Shown: positions 25,581 through 33,426 of the stretch, piece after piece
How the letters are laid out: the number at the start of each line of letters is the position of its first letter
Position numbering within the stretch: the stretch's first letter is position 1
Assembly: GCF_040645615.1 (NCBI RefSeq)
Contig: NZ_JBEYYO010000001.1
Location: 124,001 to 188,000, forward strand
Length of the DNA stretch: 64,000 nucleotides
Source: Glycomyces sp040645615
GTDB taxonomy: Bacteria > Actinomycetota > Actinomycetes > Mycobacteriales > Micromonosporaceae
Reading direction: 5' to 3'
Position numbers and translations under genes: made by a program
The notes under the pieces: generated by a model
Told to the model about the DNA's origin: nothing
What the model saw: the letters and a program-made list of their open reading frames with translations, nothing else
Databases searched by the model: none

Positions 25581-26210
25581 ATGGCGAAGTTCCTTCGGAC
25601 CTCCGGCCGAGCGGGCGTACGCCGGTACGTCGACGCCGTCGCGAGGGCCCTCATCCGCGTCGGCGTCTCCGCCAACGCCGTCACCGTCGCCGGCACCGCG
25701 ATCGTCGTGGCCGCCTCCCTGACCCTGCTCTCGCAGGGCCACCTGCTCGCCGGGCTCATCGTGGTGGGCCTGTCCGTGCTCACCGACATGCTCGACGGCG
25801 CGATCGCCCGCGTCAAGGGCACCACCAGCCGCTTCGGCGCACTCCTCGACTCCACCTGCGACCGCGTCGCCGACGGCGCGATGCTCGCCGGACTCGGCTA
25901 CTGGCTGCTCACCGAGGACCGCTTCCTCGGTTGCGCGCTGGCCCTGTCCGCGCTCATCGCCTCCCAGGTCGTCTCCTACATCAAGGCCCGCACCGAGAGC
26001 CTCGGCGGCGAGTGCAACGTGGGGATCGCCGAGCGCCCCGAACGCCTGATCATCGCCGGGCTCGCCGTCCTCGCCGAGGTCTTCACCGTGCCCTGGGCCA
26101 TGGAGGTCGGCATGGGCCTGTTGGCCCTGCTCGCCACCATCACCGTCGTCCAGCGGCTCATCGCCGCGCACGCCTCGCTCGCGGCCGCGGAGGAGCACGT
26201 CGATGCATGA
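25581..26210 (+). CDS. pgsA: Phosphatidylinositol phosphate synthase (CDP-alcohol phosphatidyltransferase)
   Basis: A 209-residue integral membrane enzyme with a complete CDP-alcohol phosphatidyltransferase motif: D69-x2-D72-G73-x2-A76-R77-x8-G86-x3-D90-x3-D94. The four Asp residues bind two metal ions. In Actinobacteria the enzyme at this position joins CDP-diacylglycerol to inositol-1-phosphate, giving the precursor of phosphatidylinositol and PIM lipids. The context confirms that role: it is followed by the PIM acyltransferase and mannosyltransferase genes. ATG at 25581 has AGGAG 4 nt upstream; an in-frame extension to 25512 is rejected. It overlaps the next gene by 8 bp. Confidence 0.93.
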   Translation: MAKFLRTSGRAGVRRYVDAVARALIRVGVSANAVTVAGTAIVVAASLTLLSQGHLLAGLIVVGLSVLTDMLDGAIARVKGTTSRFGALLDSTCDRVADGAMLAGLGYWLLTEDRFLGCALALSALIASQVVSYIKARTESLGGECNVGIAERPERLIIAGLAVLAEVFTVPWAMEVGMGLLALLATITVVQRLIAAHASLAAAEEHVDA

Positions 26211-27105
26211 ACGCCTCACCGAGCTGGCCTACCTGGCCGCCTGGCGCGGCGTGCGGCTCCTCCCGGAGTCGGCCGCCTACGCGCTCAGCCGCCGCTTCGC
26301 CGACCGCGCCGTGAGGAAGAACGGCCGCGGCGTGCAGCAGCTGCGCCGCAACCTCACCCGCGTCGTAGGGACCGAGCCCGACGACGCGCTCATGCGCGCC
26401 TCGATGCGCTCGTACGCCCGTTATTGGGTCGAGGCCTTCCGCCTCCCGTCCATGAGCACCGCGACCATCGCGAGCAAGTTCGAGATGCACGGCTACGAGC
26501 CCGTCCACGAACGCGCCCAACAGGGCCTGGGCTCGATCGTGGCCCTGCCGCACTGCGGGAACTGGGACTTCGCCGGGGCCTGGGTCCCCCAGATCGCAGG
26601 CGACCCGCTCACCACCGTCGCCGAGCGCCTCAAGCCCGAAGGCGTGTTCCGGCGCTTCCTGGAGTTCCGCGAATCGCTTGGCATGCGCATCATCCCGACC
26701 TCCGGCGGCGACCGCAATCCCCAAGCGGCCCTAGGCGAAGCACTCGACGACGGCCACGTGGTCGCCCTGGTCGCCGACCGCGACCTCGCCAAGGGCGGCA
26801 CCGAGGTCGAGTTCTTCGGCGAGTCCACCACGTTCCCCTCCGGTCCGGCGCTCCTGGCCATCCGCAACCGCGTCGAGCTGTTCACCGCGAACATCCACTA
26901 CGAGCACGACCGCGCCGTCTGCCACATCACCGGCCCGGTCGACACCGGCACCGGGCCCTTGCGGGACCGCGTCGCGCTCACCACGCAGCGCGTGGCCTCG
27001 GCCTTCGAGGCCGGCATCCGCGCCCACCCGGCCGACTGGCACATGCTCCAGCGGTTCTGGACCGCCGACTTCGAGCGGACCCGGGCCCCCGAGCGGTCGG
27101 CCTGA
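26203..27105 (+). CDS. Phosphatidylinositol mannoside acyltransferase
   Basis: A 300-residue acyltransferase of the LpxL/HtrB-like lysophospholipid acyltransferase superfamily. The catalytic HX4D motif is H117 to D122 (PHCGNWDF). Position between pgsA and pimA identifies it as the equivalent of mycobacterial PatA, which transfers a palmitoyl group to the 6-position of the mannose of PIM1 or PIM2 at the inner face of the membrane. It has only weakly hydrophobic segments, fitting a peripheral membrane protein. It is coupled to pgsA by an 8-bp overlap, with 1 bp before pimA. Confidence 0.9.
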   Translation: MHERLTELAYLAAWRGVRLLPESAAYALSRRFADRAVRKNGRGVQQLRRNLTRVVGTEPDDALMRASMRSYARYWVEAFRLPSMSTATIASKFEMHGYEPVHERAQQGLGSIVALPHCGNWDFAGAWVPQIAGDPLTTVAERLKPEGVFRRFLEFRESLGMRIIPTSGGDRNPQAALGEALDDGHVVALVADRDLAKGGTEVEFFGESTTFPSGPALLAIRNRVELFTANIHYEHDRAVCHITGPVDTGTGPLRDRVALTTQRVASAFEAGIRAHPADWHMLQRFWTADFERTRAPERSA

Positions 27106-27106
27106 C

Positions 27107-28231
27107 ATGGGCGACCTGCGGATCGGGATCGTCAGCCCGTACTCGTTCGACGTCCCCGGCGGCGTCCAGTTCCACATCCGCGACCTGGCCGAGACCCTCA
27201 TCGACGCCGGTCACGACGTGTCCGTGCTGGCCCCCGCCACCGAGACCGAAGGTCTGCCCGACTTCGTCGTCCCCGGCGGCAAGGCTGTCGCCGTGCCCTA
27301 CAACGGGTCCATCGCCCGCCTCGCGTTCGGCCCCCGCTCGGCCGCCCGCGTGCGCAAATGGTGCAACGAAGGCCGCTTCGACGTCATCCACGTGCACGAA
27401 CCGCTCACCCCGAGCCTCTCGTGCCTCGCCGTCCTCAACGCCCGCTGCCCCGTGGTGGCCACCTTCCACACCGCGATGACCCGCTCCCGGATGCTCGCCG
27501 CGGGCAAGCACATGGCCCAACTGGTCCTGGAGAACCTCTCCGCGCGCATCGCCGTCAGCCCCTACGCCCGCAAAGTCCAGGTCGAGCACCTCGGCGGCGG
27601 CGCCGTCGAGATCCCCAACGGCGTCCCCGTGGCCTTCTACCGCAAGGCCGCCCCACTCGCCGACAAACCCGACGGCCCCACGATCGGCTTCATGGGCCGC
27701 TACTCGGAAGCCCGCAAAGGCTTCCCGATCCTCCGCGAGGCCTTTGCCCGCCTCGCCGCCGACCGCCCCGACCTGCACCTCCTCGTCGTCGGTCGCGGCG
27801 ACCCCGAGGCCGCCGTGGCCGGACTCGACCCGGGCGTCGCCTCGCGCATCCGCTTCCTCGGCGCCGTCTCCGACGAGGAGAAGGCCTCCATGCTCGCCGG
27901 TGTCGACCTCTACGTCGCCCCCAACACCGGCGGCGAGTCCTTCGGCATGATCCTCACCGAGGCCATGGCCGCCGGGACCTGCGTCCTGGCCAGCGACATC
28001 GAGGCGTTCAGCGCCGTCCTCGACGACGGCGCCGCTGGAGAGCTCTTCGCCGTGGGCGACGCCGACGACCTCGCCGCCAAGGCCGCCCTCCTGCTCGACC
28101 ACGAGGACCTGCGCGCCGCCTACGTCGACCACGCGAACGAATGGGTCAAACGCTTCGACTGGCCCGAGGTCGCCGCCCGCCTCCTGGAGGTCTACCGGGC
28201 CGCCATCGAGGCGGGCACCGAGCACCACTGA
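27107..28231 (+). CDS. pimA: Phosphatidylinositol alpha-mannosyltransferase
   Basis: A 374-residue GT4-family (GT-B fold) glycosyltransferase. It makes the first PIM mannosylation: GDP-mannose to phosphatidylinositol. Visible signatures are the N-terminal IVSPYSFDVPGGVQFHIRDL (acceptor loop with GG), FHTAM near 123 where the catalytic His lies, FMGRYSEARKGFPIL in the donor domain, and the E-x7-E motif in GGESFGMILTEAMAAG. The length matches mycobacterial PimA. It is immediately downstream of the acyltransferase. Confidence 0.94.
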   Translation: MGDLRIGIVSPYSFDVPGGVQFHIRDLAETLIDAGHDVSVLAPATETEGLPDFVVPGGKAVAVPYNGSIARLAFGPRSAARVRKWCNEGRFDVIHVHEPLTPSLSCLAVLNARCPVVATFHTAMTRSRMLAAGKHMAQLVLENLSARIAVSPYARKVQVEHLGGGAVEIPNGVPVAFYRKAAPLADKPDGPTIGFMGRYSEARKGFPILREAFARLAADRPDLHLLVVGRGDPEAAVAGLDPGVASRIRFLGAVSDEEKASMLAGVDLYVAPNTGGESFGMILTEAMAAGTCVLASDIEAFSAVLDDGAAGELFAVGDADDLAAKAALLLDHEDLRAAYVDHANEWVKRFDWPEVAARLLEVYRAAIEAGTEHH

Positions 28232-28272
28232 CGCCCCCGCCCGGGCACTCCAGGCCCCCGTATGCCCGTACG

Positions 28273-28761
28273 ATGATCCGGATGTGGTGGTTGGCTGTGC
28301 TCGTGGGGATCGTCGCCGTCCTCGGCGCGTACGCGACGTGGACGGTCACCCGCGTCGAACGCCTCCATCGCCGCGCCCGCGCCGCCGAGAGCGCCCTCCT
28401 GGCCAAACTCGACGACCGCGCCGAGACCGTCCTGCGCTTCGTCGGCAACCCCGGCTTCGAAGAGGTCGTGGCCCTCGCCCTCTCGGTCGTGGCCGTCCCC
28501 GCCGACACCCAGCGCCAGAGGGAGCTGCGCGAATACGCCGAGAACGACCTCACCCACGCCCTGCGCGAACTCGCCGCCGACCCGGTGTGGACCGAGGACC
28601 TCGACTCGGCCAACCGCCGCGTCGCGCTCGCCCGCCAGATTCACACCGACTTCGTGCGCGACGCCGTGGCCTCCCGTTCCCTGCCCGTCTCGGTTATCCT
28701 GCGCCTGCACCACCGCCTCCCGCGCCCGGCGTACTGGGACATCGACGACCCGGTGCAGTGA
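28273..28761 (+). CDS. Membrane-anchored conserved protein downstream of pimA
   Basis: A 162-residue protein of unknown function. It has one N-terminal membrane helix (residues 3-22: RMWWLAVLVGIVAVLGAYAT) followed by a cytosolic, mostly helical domain. The long amphipathic helix RLHRRARAAESALLAKLDDRA suggests a coiled coil. Genes like this, with a LPRPAYWDIDD-type ending, occur just after pimA in many Actinobacteria, so a role linked to PIM synthesis or envelope growth is plausible but unproven. ATG at 28273 is chosen because it gives the membrane anchor; the frame is open much further upstream inside pimA. Confidence 0.8.
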   Translation: MIRMWWLAVLVGIVAVLGAYATWTVTRVERLHRRARAAESALLAKLDDRAETVLRFVGNPGFEEVVALALSVVAVPADTQRQRELREYAENDLTHALRELAADPVWTEDLDSANRRVALARQIHTDFVRDAVASRSLPVSVILRLHHRLPRPAYWDIDDPVQ

Positions 28762-28926
28762 CGAGGCGGCACCGGTTTGTATCAAGGGGCTTGTGAGACC
28801 GGTCGCGGCGTAGAATCGGCCAGGTCAGATCACCCCTGTTCGGGCCTTGCGCCCGTCCACGGCCGCGCCCGCCCACCGCGGGTCGGCCGAGACCGCGACG
28901 TACTACCTCAGATGGAGCCCGTGATC

Positions 28927-29832
28927 GTGTCAGAGACCCAGAAGACCGAGGCCGAGGTCGGGACCGCCCGCGTCAAGCGCGGCATGGCCGACATGCTGAA
29001 AGGCGGCGTCATCATGGACGTCGTCACCCCCGAGCAGGCGAAGATCGCCGAGGACGCCGGGGCCGTCGCGGTCATGGCGCTCGAACGCGTCCCCGCCGAC
29101 ATCCGCGCCGAGGGCGGCGTCTCGCGCATGTCCGACCCCGACATGATCGACGGCATCATCGAGGCCGTGTCGATCCCGGTCATGGCCAAGGCCCGCATCG
29201 GCCACTTCACCGAGGCCGCGGTCCTGGAGTCCCTCGGCGTCGACTACGTCGACGAGTCCGAGGTCCTCACCCCCGCCGACGAGGCCAACCACATCGACAA
29301 GTGGCAGTACAACGTGCCGTTCGTGTGCGGCGCGACCAACCTCGGCGAGGCCCTGCGCCGCATCGCCGAAGGCGCGGCCATGATCCGCTCCAAGGGCGAG
29401 GCCGGCACCGGCAACGTGGTCGAGGCCACCCGCCACATGCGCCAGATCCGCCAGGACATCGGCCGCCTCACCACCCTCGACTCGACCGAGCTCTACGCGG
29501 CCGCCAAGGAACTGCGCGCCCCCTACGAACTCGTCGCCGAGGTCGCCCGGCTCGGCAAGCTCCCGGTGGTGCTCTTCACCGCCGGCGGCATCGCCACCCC
29601 CGCCGACGCCGCGATGATGATGCAGCTCGGCGCCGAAGGCGTGTTCGTCGGCTCGGGCATCTTCAAGTCCGGCGACCCGGCCAAGCGCGCCGCCGCGATC
29701 GTCAAGGCCACCGCCTTCCACGACGACCCGAAGGTCATCGCCGAAGTCTCCCGCGGCCTCGGCGAGGCCATGGTCGGCCTCAACGTCGACACGCTCCCCG
29801 AGGAGCAGAAGCTCGCCAAGCGCGGCTGGTAG
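28927..29832 (+). CDS. pdxS: Pyridoxal 5'-phosphate synthase, synthase subunit PdxS
   Basis: A 301-residue (beta/alpha)8 enzyme that condenses ribose 5-phosphate, glyceraldehyde 3-phosphate and PdxT-derived ammonia into pyridoxal phosphate. The family start RVKRGMADMLKGGVIMDVV is intact. Catalytic residues by homology are D31, K88 (VMAKARIGHF) and the second lysine in RSKGEAGTGN. The length is standard. Two GTG codons (28921, 28927) and an ATG (28912) are in frame. The GGAG at 28914 is best spaced for 28927. Its partner pdxT lies 2 kb downstream, separated by four unrelated genes. Confidence 0.96.
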   Translation: MSETQKTEAEVGTARVKRGMADMLKGGVIMDVVTPEQAKIAEDAGAVAVMALERVPADIRAEGGVSRMSDPDMIDGIIEAVSIPVMAKARIGHFTEAAVLESLGVDYVDESEVLTPADEANHIDKWQYNVPFVCGATNLGEALRRIAEGAAMIRSKGEAGTGNVVEATRHMRQIRQDIGRLTTLDSTELYAAAKELRAPYELVAEVARLGKLPVVLFTAGGIATPADAAMMMQLGAEGVFVGSGIFKSGDPAKRAAAIVKATAFHDDPKVIAEVSRGLGEAMVGLNVDTLPEEQKLAKRGW

Positions 29833-29839
29833 ACACCGA

Positions 29840-29872
29840 GAAGGGCCCGGACGCATCGTGTCCGGGCCCTTC
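29840..29872. terminator. Terminator between pdxS and the SSI gene
   Basis: GAAGGGCCCGGAC (29840-29852) pairs exactly with 29860-29872 around a 7-nt loop. It sits between the convergent ends of pdxS and the SSI-family gene and can serve both. Confidence 0.85.
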
Positions 29873-29884
29873 GTCGCGTTCGGA

Positions 29885-30292
29885 TCAGGAGTAGTCGAAG
29901 ACCGCCCCGGTCGCGTTCAAGCCCATGCAGTGGTTTCCGAACTCGCGCTCGTAGTGCACGAGGCGCCCGTCCCAGAACCCGAAGGCCCGCAGCGTGACCG
30001 GGTCGTACTGCTTGGTGCAGAACCCGTCCCCGGCCGCCAGAGCGTCGAAGTCCCCGCCCGCCTCGGCGAGCTGCCCGCAGGCCTCCAGGCCCCGGTCGTG
30101 GCCGATCCCCGACGGGCACAGCAGCGCGGCCGAATCTACCGAGCCGTCCCCGTGCTCGACCTCCAGGTGAACGATCCCCTGGCCGCCGAACCCGGGTTCG
30201 ACCGGGACCGGCTTCGCTTGGGCGGGTGTGGAACCCAGTGCTACGAGTGCGGCGGCGCCCACAATGGCCGCGCCTGCGGCGAACTGCTTCAT
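29885..30292 (-). CDS. Secreted subtilisin inhibitor-like (SSI) protein with Lys at P1
   Basis: A 135-residue secreted protein. A Sec signal peptide (residues 1-26, ending STPAQA) is followed by a domain matching the Streptomyces subtilisin inhibitor family. Four cysteines lie at 59, 72, 92 and 122, fitting the two SSI disulphides. The family core GGDFDALAAGDGFCTKQYDP and the later FWDGRLVHYEREF and N-terminal-to-end GAVFDYS pattern are conserved. The reactive loop aligns as C-x-P1-x-Y-D-P-V, which places K94 at P1. SSI itself has Met there and inhibits subtilisin; Lys or Arg favours trypsin-like proteases. The start at 30292 gives the signal peptide; an upstream extension is rejected. Confidence 0.85.
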   Translation of the reverse strand: MKQFAAGAAIVGAAALVALGSTPAQAKPVPVEPGFGGQGIVHLEVEHGDGSVDSAALLCPSGIGHDRGLEACGQLAEAGGDFDALAAGDGFCTKQYDPVTLRAFGFWDGRLVHYEREFGNHCMGLNATGAVFDYS

Positions 30293-30353
30293 GCAGCCGA
30301 TCCTAAGGACCCGAAGGGGCCCGATCAGGCTCCGACACACCTAGGCTGAACGC

Positions 30354-30647
30354 ATGAACGCGAGCGATCTCGACCAGTACCCCACCGCCGACCTCCAGCA
30401 CCGCGCCTTCGCGCTGGCGCGCGGGCGCCGCGACTGGCGGTTCTTCATCGACCTGTTCCGGCACACCCCGACCGCGCTCGAAGCGGAGGACCTCGACCCC
30501 GACGTGGCCGAGATCGGGGTGGCGATCGACGACCTCACCGGGATGTGGCGCGAGGCCACGAAGGGGGAGTGGGGCGCGGCCGAGCCGCTGGCGCGGGCGG
30601 CCTTCATCGACTACATCCTCAAATACGGCCAGGACGCCGAGGAGTGA
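30354..30647 (+). CDS. Small hypothetical protein
   Basis: A 97-residue soluble acidic protein with no recognised domain. It is predicted to be mostly helical: LQHRAFALARGRRDWRFFID, then ALEAEDLDPDVAEIGVAIDD and a C-terminal AFIDYILKYGQDAEE. TAGGCT at 30342-30347 lies 6 nt before the ATG and could be a -10 for a leaderless mRNA. It is divergent from the SSI gene, with a 61-bp gap, and convergent with the next membrane protein gene. Confidence 0.7.
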   Translation: MNASDLDQYPTADLQHRAFALARGRRDWRFFIDLFRHTPTALEAEDLDPDVAEIGVAIDDLTGMWREATKGEWGAAEPLARAAFIDYILKYGQDAEE

Positions 30648-30651
30648 GGCC

Positions 30652-31206
30652 TCAGGCCTTCTCGGCCTTGGTGTAGCTCTGGTTGAGCCAGAACCTGATC
30701 TCCGAGGAGAACAGCCACCACAGGGCCAGCACCGCGCCGAGCACCCACGGGGCCACCAGCAGGCCGAGCTGCACCGACATGAGCATGCCGACCACGAACA
30801 GGATCGCCACCGAGGCGACGGCCCACCAGCGCGTGGACTTGATCCGGGTCTTGAACCGGATGATGCACATCGCCGCGATGATCGCGGCGATGATGACGAT
30901 CCCCGCGGCCACCAGGTTCGACACCAGGAAGTTCGTGCTCTGGTAGACCGCGTACGCCTCGTCGGCGGCCTTGCCGGGGTCGTCGAACCGCTCGTCGCCG
31001 GAGAACAGTTCGAACAGGTCCGCGCGGCTGGCGTTGCGCTGCGTGAGCGTCCCCCACACCAGGATGTTGCCCGCGAGCACGGCGCTGACCACCACGACCC
31101 ACATCGCGACCTGCAAGCGGAACAGCTTGCGGGGCTTCGCGTCGGGGTCCGGTTCGTCTGCGGAAGCCGGACCTCTGTCGGGGCCGAAGTTCGGTTGCGG
31201 GAGCAT
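30652..31206 (-). CDS. Four-TM membrane protein of unknown function
   Basis: A 184-residue protein. A hydrophilic, Pro/Asp-rich N-terminus of about 28 residues is followed by TM1 (about 32-52), an external loop of about 35 residues (FSGDERFDDPGKAADEAYAV), TM2 (about 92-113), TM3 (about 124-141) and TM4 (about 146-166). The tail is basic. No family was recognised. It lies 30 bp downstream of another small membrane protein gene in the same orientation, and the two may be co-transcribed. Confidence 0.75.
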   Translation of the reverse strand: MLPQPNFGPDRGPASADEPDPDAKPRKLFRLQVAMWVVVVSAVLAGNILVWGTLTQRNASRADLFELFSGDERFDDPGKAADEAYAVYQSTNFLVSNLVAAGIVIIAAIIAAMCIIRFKTRIKSTRWWAVASVAILFVVGMLMSVQLGLLVAPWVLGAVLALWWLFSSEIRFWLNQSYTKAEKA

Positions 31207-31236
31207 GGCGGGCCTCTCAGGCGGGGGATCGGCCGC

Positions 31237-31647
31237 CTAGTGGTTGAACCACCGGCGGGCGAAGCGTTCGGTAAGCGTTCCCAAGATGATAATCGGCACG
31301 ATGGCGAGGCCGAGGCACAGCGCCCAGTAGAGCCCGCCGGTGAACAGCAGCCACCCCAGTCCCGCCAGGGCGGCGACCTGCACGAGCAGGACCAGGACCC
31401 ACAGGATGCGCCACTGGAAGCGCAGCAGGATCGAGGCGAGGACCAAGAACAGCGCGAGGCCGCCGAGTCCGACCGCGGCGCGGTAGACGTCGTGCTCGGC
31501 GGCGGGCGGCACGAAGTCGCGTTCGGTGTGGTGCAGCAGCACGATGAGGCCGCCGGTGGCCAGCGCGATGGCCGCTTCGAGCCACATCGTGTTGCGTCCG
31601 GCGCGGACGGCGCGGGGCATCGGGTTCCGCTTCGAGGTCTTGGCCAT
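31237..31647 (-). CDS. Four-TM small membrane protein
   Basis: A 136-residue protein with a basic cytosolic N-terminus (MAKTSKRNPMPRAVRAGRNT) and four closely packed hydrophobic segments at about 22-40, 57-75, 80-98 and 102-122. The C-terminus is basic (RFARRWFNH). No function is assigned. It is the first gene of a probable two-gene operon with the 184-residue membrane protein. The pair has been placed between pdxS and pdxT, two genes whose products act together. Confidence 0.75.
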   Translation of the reverse strand: MAKTSKRNPMPRAVRAGRNTMWLEAAIALATGGLIVLLHHTERDFVPPAAEHDVYRAAVGLGGLALFLVLASILLRFQWRILWVLVLLVQVAALAGLGWLLFTGGLYWALCLGLAIVPIIILGTLTERFARRWFNH

Positions 31648-31826
31648 CTGTACTTACTCCCGGGCAGTCAAGGGGTGTTGCTTCGATCGCAGACTTTAAC
31701 GGATCCCCGCCTCCCGGCCGTGTTCGGTCCGGTTCCGGTCACAGGCCGATCGGCCAGGTAGGCGGGCCGCTGCGACGGAATTACCCTTGAGTGACCCGAC
31801 ACTTTCACTTTCTTTGGAGTTCTCTG

Positions 31827-32462
31827 ATGCCAGTGCCCCAGATCGGCGTGCTCGCGCTGCAAGGCGACGTGGTCGACCACATGCGCGCCCTGGAGGCCGC
31901 CGGAGCCCGCGCGGTGCCGGTGCGCCGTGCCTCGGAGCTGGATGCGGTCGACGGCCTGGTGATCCCCGGCGGCGAGTCCACCACGATGAGCAAGCTCCTG
32001 GACGTGTTCGACCTGTTCGAGCCGGTGCGAAAGCGCCTCGACGCGGGGATGCCCGCGTTCGGGTCCTGCGCGGGCATGATCCTCCTGGCCGAGGAGGTGC
32101 TCGACGGGCGGCCCGACCAGCGCTCGTTCGGGGTGATTCCGATGACGGTGCGCCGCAACGCGTTCGGTCGCCAGGTGGATTCGTTCGAGACCGAGATCGG
32201 GCTCGACGGGGTGGCCGGGGGCCCGTTCCGGGCCGTGTTCATCCGGGCCCCGTGGGTCGAGCGGATCGGCGAGGGCGTGGCGGTCCTGGGTCGGGTCGAC
32301 AGCGGTGGCGGTTCGGGCGAGGGGCCGGGCGGTAGGATCGTCGCCGTACGTGCGGGCGCCTGCCTGGCCACCTCCTTCCACCCGGAGGTGACCGCAGATG
32401 CGCGGGTGCACGAGTACTTCGTGGAGATGGTCCGAGGCGCAGAAGCCGGACCGGTCGAGTAA
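31827..32462 (+). CDS. pdxT: Pyridoxal 5'-phosphate synthase, glutaminase subunit PdxT
   Basis: A 211-residue class I glutaminase that supplies ammonia to PdxS. It starts with the family string IGVLALQGDVVDHM. It has the oxyanion GGES motif (residues 48-51), the nucleophile C81 (GSCAGMILLA) and the His-Glu pair in TSFHPEVT. An insertion VDSGGGSGEGPGGR before the C-terminal motif is slightly longer than usual. ATG at 31827 follows GGAG with 7 nt spacing; earlier in-frame codons are rejected. It is followed by yebC after 20 bp, as in many Actinobacteria. Confidence 0.95.
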   Translation: MPVPQIGVLALQGDVVDHMRALEAAGARAVPVRRASELDAVDGLVIPGGESTTMSKLLDVFDLFEPVRKRLDAGMPAFGSCAGMILLAEEVLDGRPDQRSFGVIPMTVRRNAFGRQVDSFETEIGLDGVAGGPFRAVFIRAPWVERIGEGVAVLGRVDSGGGSGEGPGGRIVAVRAGACLATSFHPEVTADARVHEYFVEMVRGAEAGPVE

Positions 32463-32482
32463 GAGGAACGAGGAACGCCGGT

Positions 32483-33244
32483 ATGAGCGGTCACTCCAAG
32501 TGGGCGACGACCAAGCACAAGAAGGCCGCGATCGACGCCAAGCGAGGCAAGATCTTCGCGAAGCTGATCAAGAACATCGAGGTCGCGGCCCGTACCGGTG
32601 GTCCTGACCCGGCGGGCAACCCGACGCTCTTCGACGCGATCCAGAAGGCCAAGAAGAGCTCGGTCCCCAACGACAACATCGACCGCGCGGTCAAGCGCGG
32701 CGGCGGCCTCGATGGCGGCGGCGTCGACTACGAGACCCTCATGTACGAAGGCTACGCACCCGGCGGCGTGGCGGTGCTCATCGAGTGCCTGACCGACAAC
32801 CGCAACCGCGCCGCTGCCGAGGTCCGGGTGGCGCTCACCCGCAACGGCGGCTCGCTCGGCGAGGCGGGCAGCGTCGGCTACATGTTCTCCCGCAAGGGCA
32901 CGATCATCGTGTCCCCGAACGCGGAGCTGACCGAGGACGACATCCTCATGGCGGTCCTCGACGCCGGAGCCGACGAGGTCAACGACCTCGGCGAAGGCGG
33001 CTTCGAGGTCCTGTGCGAACCCACGGACTTGGTCGCGGTCCGCACCGCGTTGCAGGACGCCGGGATCGACTACGACTCGGCGGAAGCGGGCTTCCAGGCC
33101 TCGACCCACATCGAGGTCGACGTGGAAGGCGCGCGGAAGGTCCTGAGGGTTGTGGACGCGCTGGAAGACAGCGACGAGGTCCAAAATGTTTGGACAAATG
33201 CGGACATAAGCGACGAAATCTTCGCGAAGCTCGACGAAGAGTAA
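32483..33244 (+). CDS. yebC: YebC/PmpR-family transcription/translation regulatory protein
   Basis: A 253-residue member of the widely conserved YebC/PmpR (TACO1-like) family. It begins with the diagnostic MSGHSKWATTKHKKAAIDAK and continues with VPNDNIDRAVKRGGG and the acidic C-terminal domain. Members have been described both as DNA-binding regulators, some next to ruvC, and as factors that help ribosomes translate difficult motifs. Gene order pdxT-yebC-ruvC is typical of the group, but here an MFS gene and a CRISPR remnant separate yebC from ruvC. Confidence 0.95.
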   Translation: MSGHSKWATTKHKKAAIDAKRGKIFAKLIKNIEVAARTGGPDPAGNPTLFDAIQKAKKSSVPNDNIDRAVKRGGGLDGGGVDYETLMYEGYAPGGVAVLIECLTDNRNRAAAEVRVALTRNGGSLGEAGSVGYMFSRKGTIIVSPNAELTEDDILMAVLDAGADEVNDLGEGGFEVLCEPTDLVAVRTALQDAGIDYDSAEAGFQASTHIEVDVEGARKVLRVVDALEDSDEVQNVWTNADISDEIFAKLDEE

Positions 33245-33254
33245 GACCAGCGAA

Positions 33255-33287
33255 AAGGGCTCGGAGCGTATTACGCTCCGAGCCCTT
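33255..33287 (+). terminator. yebC terminator
   Basis: AAGGGCTCGGAGCGT (33255-33269) is exactly complementary to 33273-33287, leaving a 3-nt loop. It starts 10 bp after the yebC stop and is followed by a T-containing stretch. Confidence 0.9.
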
Positions 33288-33301
33288 CGCTTTGTGGTGG
33301 A

Positions 33302-33390
33302 CGGACAGCCCCGCGGTAGCGGGGAGCAAACAGCGTCGGAGATCTCCGCCTTCGTCCATACCGGCTCATCCCCACGTGAGTGGGGAACAG
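33302..33390 (-). CRISPR. Two-repeat CRISPR remnant, type I-E-like
   Basis: Two 28-nt elements at 33302-33329 and 33363-33390 are spaced exactly 61 bp apart, leaving one 33-nt spacer (33330-33362). This is the geometry of type I-E arrays. Read on the minus strand, the 33390-33363 copy begins CTGTTCCCCAC and ends GTGGGGATGAGCC, very close to I-E consensus repeats. The second copy agrees at 18 of 28 positions. It keeps the same 6-bp stem and 4-nt loop with a compensatory base-pair change (A-T to G-C). Degeneration of the final repeat is normal at the trailer end of an array. No third repeat, leader or cas gene is seen here; the next expected repeat position lies in the end of the MFS gene. Confidence 0.6.
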
Positions 33391-33426
33391 GTCGCCGACA
33401 TGTAGAACGACTCGTGCGCCGGATGG

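Noticed and set aside
28790..28816. Possible pdxS promoter with TAGAAT at 28811-28816
   Set aside because: The -10 is good, but the nearest TTGTGA is only 14 bp upstream, too close for a standard -35. Kept out of the feature list.
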